Positions 6,318-9,828 of a stretch of 9,828 nucleotides of DNA are shown here, one piece after another (position 1 is the stretch's first letter; every line of letters starts with the position of its first letter). Under the pieces are notes generated by a model that searched no databases, was not told where the DNA came from, and saw only the letters and a list, made by a program, of their open reading frames with translations. The stretch lies in NCBI GenBank assembly GCA_009886305.1, contig QXZO01000035.1, positions 1 to 9,828 of the forward strand. Direction: 5' to 3'. Origin of the DNA: Betaproteobacteria bacterium (GTDB taxonomy: Bacteria; Pseudomonadota; Gammaproteobacteria; Burkholderiales; Eutrophovitaceae). The translations under genes and the position numbers were made by a program.

Positions 6318-6344
6318 TCCCACACGCGATAATTGCGCGGGGGA
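6318..6344 (+). promoter_or_regulatory. Hairpin sequestering the rne Shine-Dalgarno sequence
   Basis: The ribosome binding site GGGGGA (6339-6344) lies 6 bases before the rne ATG. It can pair back: TCCC (6318-6321) with GGGA (6341-6344), and CGCG (6325-6328) with CGCG (6336-6339), with an internal ACA/G loop and a 7-base apical loop. These 8 pairs would hide the ribosome binding site. Pairing is directly visible; in-cell folding is not shown. Confidence 0.5.
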
Positions 6345-6350
6345 ATATAA

Positions 6351-8936
6351 ATGAAGCGAATGCTATTTAATGCAACTCACTCCGAAGAGCTCAGAGTTGC
6401 GATCGTCGATGGACAAACACTCCTCGACTTAGATGTAGAAACAACAGGCAAGGAACAGAAAAAAAGCAATATTTATAAAGGCGTGATAACACGCGTCGAG
6501 CCTAGTCTCGAAGCTGCCTTTGTTAATTATGGTGCTGAAAGGCACGGATTCCTTCCTTTCAAAGAAATAAGCCGATCCTATTTCAAAGATCCTAAGGCCA
6601 ACCCAACGCGTGTACGAATTCAAGACGTTGTATCTGAAGGTACTGAGGTTGTTGTTCAGGTTGAAAAGGATGAGCGCGGCAATAAAGGTGCCGCACTAAC
6701 CACATTTATCAGCCTTGCAGGTCGGTACTTGGTATTAATGCCAAACAATCCACGAGGTGGTGGTGTATCAAGGCGTATTGAGGGCGAAGAGCGTGCGCAA
6801 TTGCGTGATGCGATGGACCAACTGAATTTGCCAAAAGGCATGAGTGTTATAGCTAGAACAGCAGGTATTGGCCGCAATGCAGAGGAACTGGAATGGGATT
6901 TAAATTACCTAACTCAATTGTGGAAGGCGGTTGATGGTGCTGCAGAGAGTCAAACAGCGCCCTTCTTAATCTATCAGGATGCAAGTCTCGTTATTCGCGC
7001 CATTCGAGATTATTTCCGGCAAGATATTGGCGAAATACTGATTGATACAGAATCAATTTATGAGCAGGCCCAGCAGTTTATGGGTCATGTAATGCCTCAC
7101 AATGTAAATCGAGTTAAATGGTATCAGGAAGAAACTCCATTATTTTCTCGTTTCCAAATCGAGCATCAAACAGAGTCAGCTTACTCCCGACAAGTACTCC
7201 TGCCTTCGGGTGGTTCGATTGTTATTGACCACACTGAGGCAATGGTCTCGATAGATGTTAATTCTGCCCGATCAACACGTGGTAGTGATATTGAGGAAAC
7301 TGCACGTAAAACTAACATCGAAGCTGCAGACGAAGTGGCTCGCCAATTGCGTCTGCGCGATTTGGGAGGGCTTGTTGTTATCGATTTCATCGATATGGAA
7401 GACACTAAAAGTCAGCGGGAGGTAGAAAACACTTTAAGGGAGGCGCTCCGGTACGACCGTGCGCGCGTCCAAGTTGGTAAGATTTCGAGATTTGGACTTT
7501 TAGAATTATCAAGGCAACGTCTTCAAACATCGCTTGGTGAAACCAGTCACATAACATGCCCGAGATGCAGTGGTACGGGAAATATCCGCTCCATCGAATC
7601 AACCGCGCTTCATGTCCTCAGAATCGTTCAGGAAGAGGCAATGAAAGAGAGCACGGCGGCTGTTCACGCTCAGGTGCCGGTTGCAGTAGCCTCTTATTTG
7701 CTTAACGAAAAAAGAGATGAGTTATATGCGATCGAGCATCGCGTGAAAGTAAGTTGCGTTTTGATACCGAATAGTCAATTAGAAACTCCGCACTACTCTG
7801 TGAAACGACTTCGTCATGATGAGCTTGACCAAATTGATACAAACATAGCGAGCTATGACCTTGCTGATGCGGTTGTCGAGGATGGGCAAGAGAAAGATAA
7901 AAAACAAGATATTAAGAAGCCTTCTGCGGCGGTAAAAGGAGTTACACCAACGCAGCCTCCTCCAGCGCAAAGTAAGAAAGAGGGGTTCTTCAAGCGATTA
8001 ATTACAGCGTTATTTGGACCTAGTGAACCAAAAGAGAAGCCATCTTCGAATAACAGACGACGAAATCAACGTTCTGACCGCAGACGTGGCGGAAGAGACG
8101 ATGAGCGTAATGATCGAAGACGTAATCGTAACGATTCTAGGGATCGCCGACGACCTAGACGCGGGCGTGGTAGGGATGAAGAGAATCGTTCCGAATCCAC
8201 TTCGCAAAATACTGCGCAGCGACAGGAACCTGCGAAGGAGAGCATAGACGCGAATAACAATGGTAATAATGGCCCCCAAGTCTCAAATGCCGAAGGTCCT
8301 AATACCGAAAAACGAGAAGGCCAGAGCGGTCGACGCAGACGCAGAAATAATGATCGAAGGAGCCGTAATCGACGCGGTGACCGTAATTCAGATCAAGACT
8401 CAGGAGCAACGAATAACCAAGACGCAACAAATGATCAAGAAGGTAGCGCCAATCAGAGTCTATCGCCTGTTCAATCTCAAGGTGTTAATGTAGGTACCAC
8501 ACAGCCAGTTGCACAAACTGAGCCCGTGAATCAAAGTGATAAGCGTACAGAGGAATCAAGCTCAGGTTCAATCTCAACAGGGTCCACTGGTATGGTTGAG
8601 ACAAACCAACAGGCCGAAGTTGTAAAACCGGTCGCTGTGCAGGCTGAGATGGCTACGCCGAAAAAAGTCGAAAGCACACCTAAGCCCGTTGCTGAAAAGC
8701 AAGCCACTCCGAAACAAGTTCCGATAAAGGAGGAGCCAGTCGTATTGCCTGCCGGGATGACCATGATCGAGACTTCATCATCTGCGGAGCACGCTAATCT
8801 TGATACAACATCGAATAATGGGGAATTAGAAAAAGCACGTGAAGAGCGAAAGCGTCGAAGACAAGCGCAGGCGTCCAGTATCGAAGCTCAAAGCGAGCCA
8901 TTACAGCAAGTAGAGACTCAAGACGATCCGGGTTAA
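6351..8936 (+). CDS. rne: Ribonuclease E
   Basis: Known role: endoribonuclease that initiates mRNA decay, matures rRNA and tRNA, and scaffolds the degradosome at the inner membrane. Seen here: 861 residues. The N-terminal half aligns residue for residue with E. coli: S1 domain (about 37-120), 5'-monophosphate sensor Arg169/Thr170, catalytic Asp302 and Asp345 (E. coli 303, 346), and Zn-link Cys403/Cys406 in CPRCSGTG (E. coli 404, 407). The C-terminal part after about 510 is low-complexity. It has a short amphipathic segment GFFKRLITALFG (545-556), like the E. coli membrane anchor, two Arg-rich RNA-binding stretches (569-613 and 660-677), and a Gln/Ser/Pro/Val-rich tail ending in another basic patch (about 828-838). 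Length (E. coli 1061) and the anchor indicate RNase E, not RNase G. A good Shine-Dalgarno sequence precedes the ATG. Confidence 0.97.
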   Translation: MKRMLFNATHSEELRVAIVDGQTLLDLDVETTGKEQKKSNIYKGVITRVEPSLEAAFVNYGAERHGFLPFKEISRSYFKDPKANPTRVRIQDVVSEGTEVVVQVEKDERGNKGAALTTFISLAGRYLVLMPNNPRGGGVSRRIEGEERAQLRDAMDQLNLPKGMSVIARTAGIGRNAEELEWDLNYLTQLWKAVDGAAESQTAPFLIYQDASLVIRAIRDYFRQDIGEILIDTESIYEQAQQFMGHVMPHNVNRVKWYQEETPLFSRFQIEHQTESAYSRQVLLPSGGSIVIDHTEAMVSIDVNSARSTRGSDIEETARKTNIEAADEVARQLRLRDLGGLVVIDFIDMEDTKSQREVENTLREALRYDRARVQVGKISRFGLLELSRQRLQTSLGETSHITCPRCSGTGNIRSIESTALHVLRIVQEEAMKESTAAVHAQVPVAVASYLLNEKRDELYAIEHRVKVSCVLIPNSQLETPHYSVKRLRHDELDQIDTNIASYDLADAVVEDGQEKDKKQDIKKPSAAVKGVTPTQPPPAQSKKEGFFKRLITALFGPSEPKEKPSSNNRRRNQRSDRRRGGRDDERNDRRRNRNDSRDRRRPRRGRGRDEENRSESTSQNTAQRQEPAKESIDANNNGNNGPQVSNAEGPNTEKREGQSGRRRRRNNDRRSRNRRGDRNSDQDSGATNNQDATNDQEGSANQSLSPVQSQGVNVGTTQPVAQTEPVNQSDKRTEESSSGSISTGSTGMVETNQQAEVVKPVAVQAEMATPKKVESTPKPVAEKQATPKQVPIKEEPVVLPAGMTMIETSSSAEHANLDTTSNNGELEKAREERKRRRQAQASSIEAQSEPLQQVETQDDPG

Positions 8937-8961
8937 TTTAATTGCGAGTGATGCTGAGGTG

Positions 8962-9456
8962 TCACATTGAAGGGCGCGCCGGGTACATTTGATCTAAAAA
9001 TGTATCTGCGCCCTCTTCGATCATATCGAGCACATTCGTAAACCCATTCGTAGCTCCGTAGTAAGGATCAGGAACAGCTTGACGCGAGAATTTTTGACTG
9101 AATTCGAGAAATAGCAGAACTTCAGCTGAGCTACTTGCTGGTTTCATATTATTCAGTGTGTTGAGATGTTCAAAGTCCATAGCAAGAAGTATGTCGAAGT
9201 TTTCAAAATCAGTCTCTGAGATCTTTTGAGCCCGAATGCTGGTCATGTTATAACCTCTATTCTCGGCTGCACTGATACTTCGTGTATCGGGCATCTCTCC
9301 GACATGGTAAGCGTGAGTCCCTGCTGAGGAACAAGAAAATAACGTTTGTAATCCTCTCTCTTTTGCTTTTTTCTTTAATACGGCCTCTCCAGTCGGAGAG
9401 CGACAAATATTGCCTGTACAAACCACACAAACTTTTATATTTTTTCCTTTTTCCAT
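8962..9456 (-). CDS. Low-molecular-weight phosphotyrosine protein phosphatase
   Basis: Known role: cytosolic phosphatases acting on phosphotyrosine or small aryl phosphates; in bacteria some oppose tyrosine kinases of exopolysaccharide export. Seen here: 164 residues with the P-loop VCTGNICRSP (12-21), giving nucleophile Cys13 and Arg19 (C-x5-R), and the general acid Asp130 in VPDPYYG. Length is typical. No tyrosine kinase or polysaccharide gene is present, so a housekeeping role is more likely. In Burkholderia-type genomes this gene follows uvrB, as it does here (6-base gap), suggesting co-transcription and coupled translation. No clear Shine-Dalgarno sequence precedes the ATG. It is convergent with rne, with 25 bases between. 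Confidence 0.93.
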   Translation of the reverse strand: MEKGKNIKVCVVCTGNICRSPTGEAVLKKKAKERGLQTLFSCSSAGTHAYHVGEMPDTRSISAAENRGYNMTSIRAQKISETDFENFDILLAMDFEHLNTLNNMKPASSSAEVLLFLEFSQKFSRQAVPDPYYGATNGFTNVLDMIEEGADTFLDQMYPARPSM

Positions 9457-9462
9457 TTTCTG

Positions 9463-9828
9463 CTAGTTGAAGGACCCTGATAAGAATTTATCTTTTAGGC
9501 TTTTCAGCGTATCTCGATATTGTGCTGCCTTTTCAAATTCTAAATTTTTAGCTGATTCTCGCATCTGTTTCTCAACCCGTTTCATCTCAACCAGTAAATC
9601 TGATTCTGATTTGATTTCTTTGCTGACTTCCTTTCCGTTGACACTTCCTTTATTTGAGTCACGTTCGGAGAAGACGCCCTCTATCAGATCTCGAACACGT
9701 TTATCAATACCAGTTGGAGTAATGTTGTTTGCTAAGTTAAAAGCAATCTGCTTCTCGCGTCGCCGGTTTGTTTCGTCAATGGCGCGCTGCATTGACTTTG
9801 TAACCTTATCCCCATACAGAATGGCTCG
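9463..9828 (-). CDS. uvrB: Excinuclease ABC subunit B, C-terminal 121 residues (5' end missing)
   Basis: Known role: helicase-like damage-verification subunit of UvrABC nucleotide excision repair. Seen here: the gene enters from the right edge with RAILYGDKVTKSM followed by QRAIDETNRRREKQ, the highly conserved end of the UvrB helicase core (domain 3). NITPTGIDKRV follows. After a Ser/Lys/Glu-rich linker, the C-terminal UVR domain (KNLEFEKAAQYRDTLKSLKD) forms the helical hairpin that binds UvrC. Stop is TAG at 9463-9465. Most of the protein (usually about 670 residues) lies outside, so the N-terminal ATPase motifs cannot be checked. It is upstream of the tyrosine phosphatase gene on the same strand. 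Confidence 0.97.
   Translation of the reverse strand, partial: RAILYGDKVTKSMQRAIDETNRRREKQIAFNLANNITPTGIDKRVRDLIEGVFSERDSNKGSVNGKEVSKEIKSESDLLVEMKRVEKQMRESAKNLEFEKAAQYRDTLKSLKDKFLSGSFN

Larger units (their letters stand above)
6008..6350 (+). promoter_or_regulatory. Long structured rne 5' leader, putative autoregulatory region
   Basis: The gap before rne holds no convincing gene but several hairpins on the rne strand. They are CGGG/CCCG (6016-6031), CGCAC/GTGCG with a 6-base loop (6144-6159), CCGGT-AG-TTT/AAA-ACCGG (6180-6210), ATAGTT/AACTAT with flanking TTG/CAA (6272-6297), and one over the ribosome binding site (6318-6344). AAACCGG (6204-6210) can instead pair with CCGGTTT (6307-6313), excluding the third hairpin. 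The linkers are A/T-rich, as RNase E substrates are. In gammaproteobacteria RNase E represses itself by cleaving its structured leader; the same here is inference from position and structure. Pairings were found by eye, without energies. The exact 5' end is unknown. Confidence 0.5.

Noticed and set aside
8014..8279. Long frames on both strands over the Arg-rich part of rne
   Set aside because: Arg/Asp/Asn-rich codon strings leave few stops in other frames; these are by-products of rne composition with no independent start signals.
8937..8965. Terminator between rne and the phosphatase gene
   Set aside because: Only a 4-base GTGA/TCAC stem with a 10-base loop and no T-run on either strand.
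1..9828. Mobile elements, phage genes, CRISPR arrays, defence genes, tRNA or rRNA
   Set aside because: No regularly spaced repeats, transposase-like proteins or RNA-gene signatures were seen; gene content and order are standard core genome.

Overview
This is an ordinary core-genome stretch of a Gram-negative bacterium, most likely a low- to mid-GC betaproteobacterium close to Burkholderiales. That placement rests on gene order: rne faces away from rluC, which is followed by a Gph-type HAD phosphatase, a small Rieske protein, a short single-domain SppA, maf/yceF, yceD, rpmF, plsX and fabH. From memory, this HAD-Rieske-SppA insertion between the rluC and maf/yceD blocks is a betaproteobacterial pattern; in E. 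coli the rluC and yceF-yceD-rpmF-plsX-fabH blocks lie nearby without it. All main proteins are intact and carry their expected catalytic residues. The two end genes (fabH and uvrB) are cut by the window edges.

Layout. Positions 1-2372 (minus strand) read yceD > rpmF > plsX > fabH, a ribosomal-protein/lipid-synthesis operon whose last two genes overlap as TGATG. Positions 2373-2434 are a compact divergent promoter region. Positions 2435-3031 (plus) carry a Maf/YceF nucleotide pyrophosphatase, convergent with the next block. Positions 3049-5943 (minus) read rluC > gph > Rieske protein > sppA, tightly packed with one 22-base overlap. Positions 5944-6350 are a 407-base divergent intergenic region that appears to hold the rluC promoter, the rne promoter and a long structured rne leader. 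Positions 6351-8936 (plus) are RNase E. Positions 8962-9828 (minus) read uvrB (C-terminal part) > low-molecular-weight phosphotyrosine phosphatase, convergent with rne.

Functional logic. The genes mix translation and RNA metabolism (L32, YceD, RluC, RNase E), the start of membrane lipid synthesis (PlsX, FabH), housekeeping (SppA, Maf, Gph) and DNA repair (UvrB). The growth-linked grouping of L32 with PlsX/FabH is classical. I see no insertion sequence, phage gene, CRISPR array, tRNA or rRNA, and no undescribed gene system. The parts most worth a second look are non-coding: the rne leader with mutually exclusive pairings and a hairpin over its Shine-Dalgarno sequence, several start codons lying only 5-9 bases after a -10-like box (possible leaderless mRNAs), and inverted repeats between rpmF and plsX.
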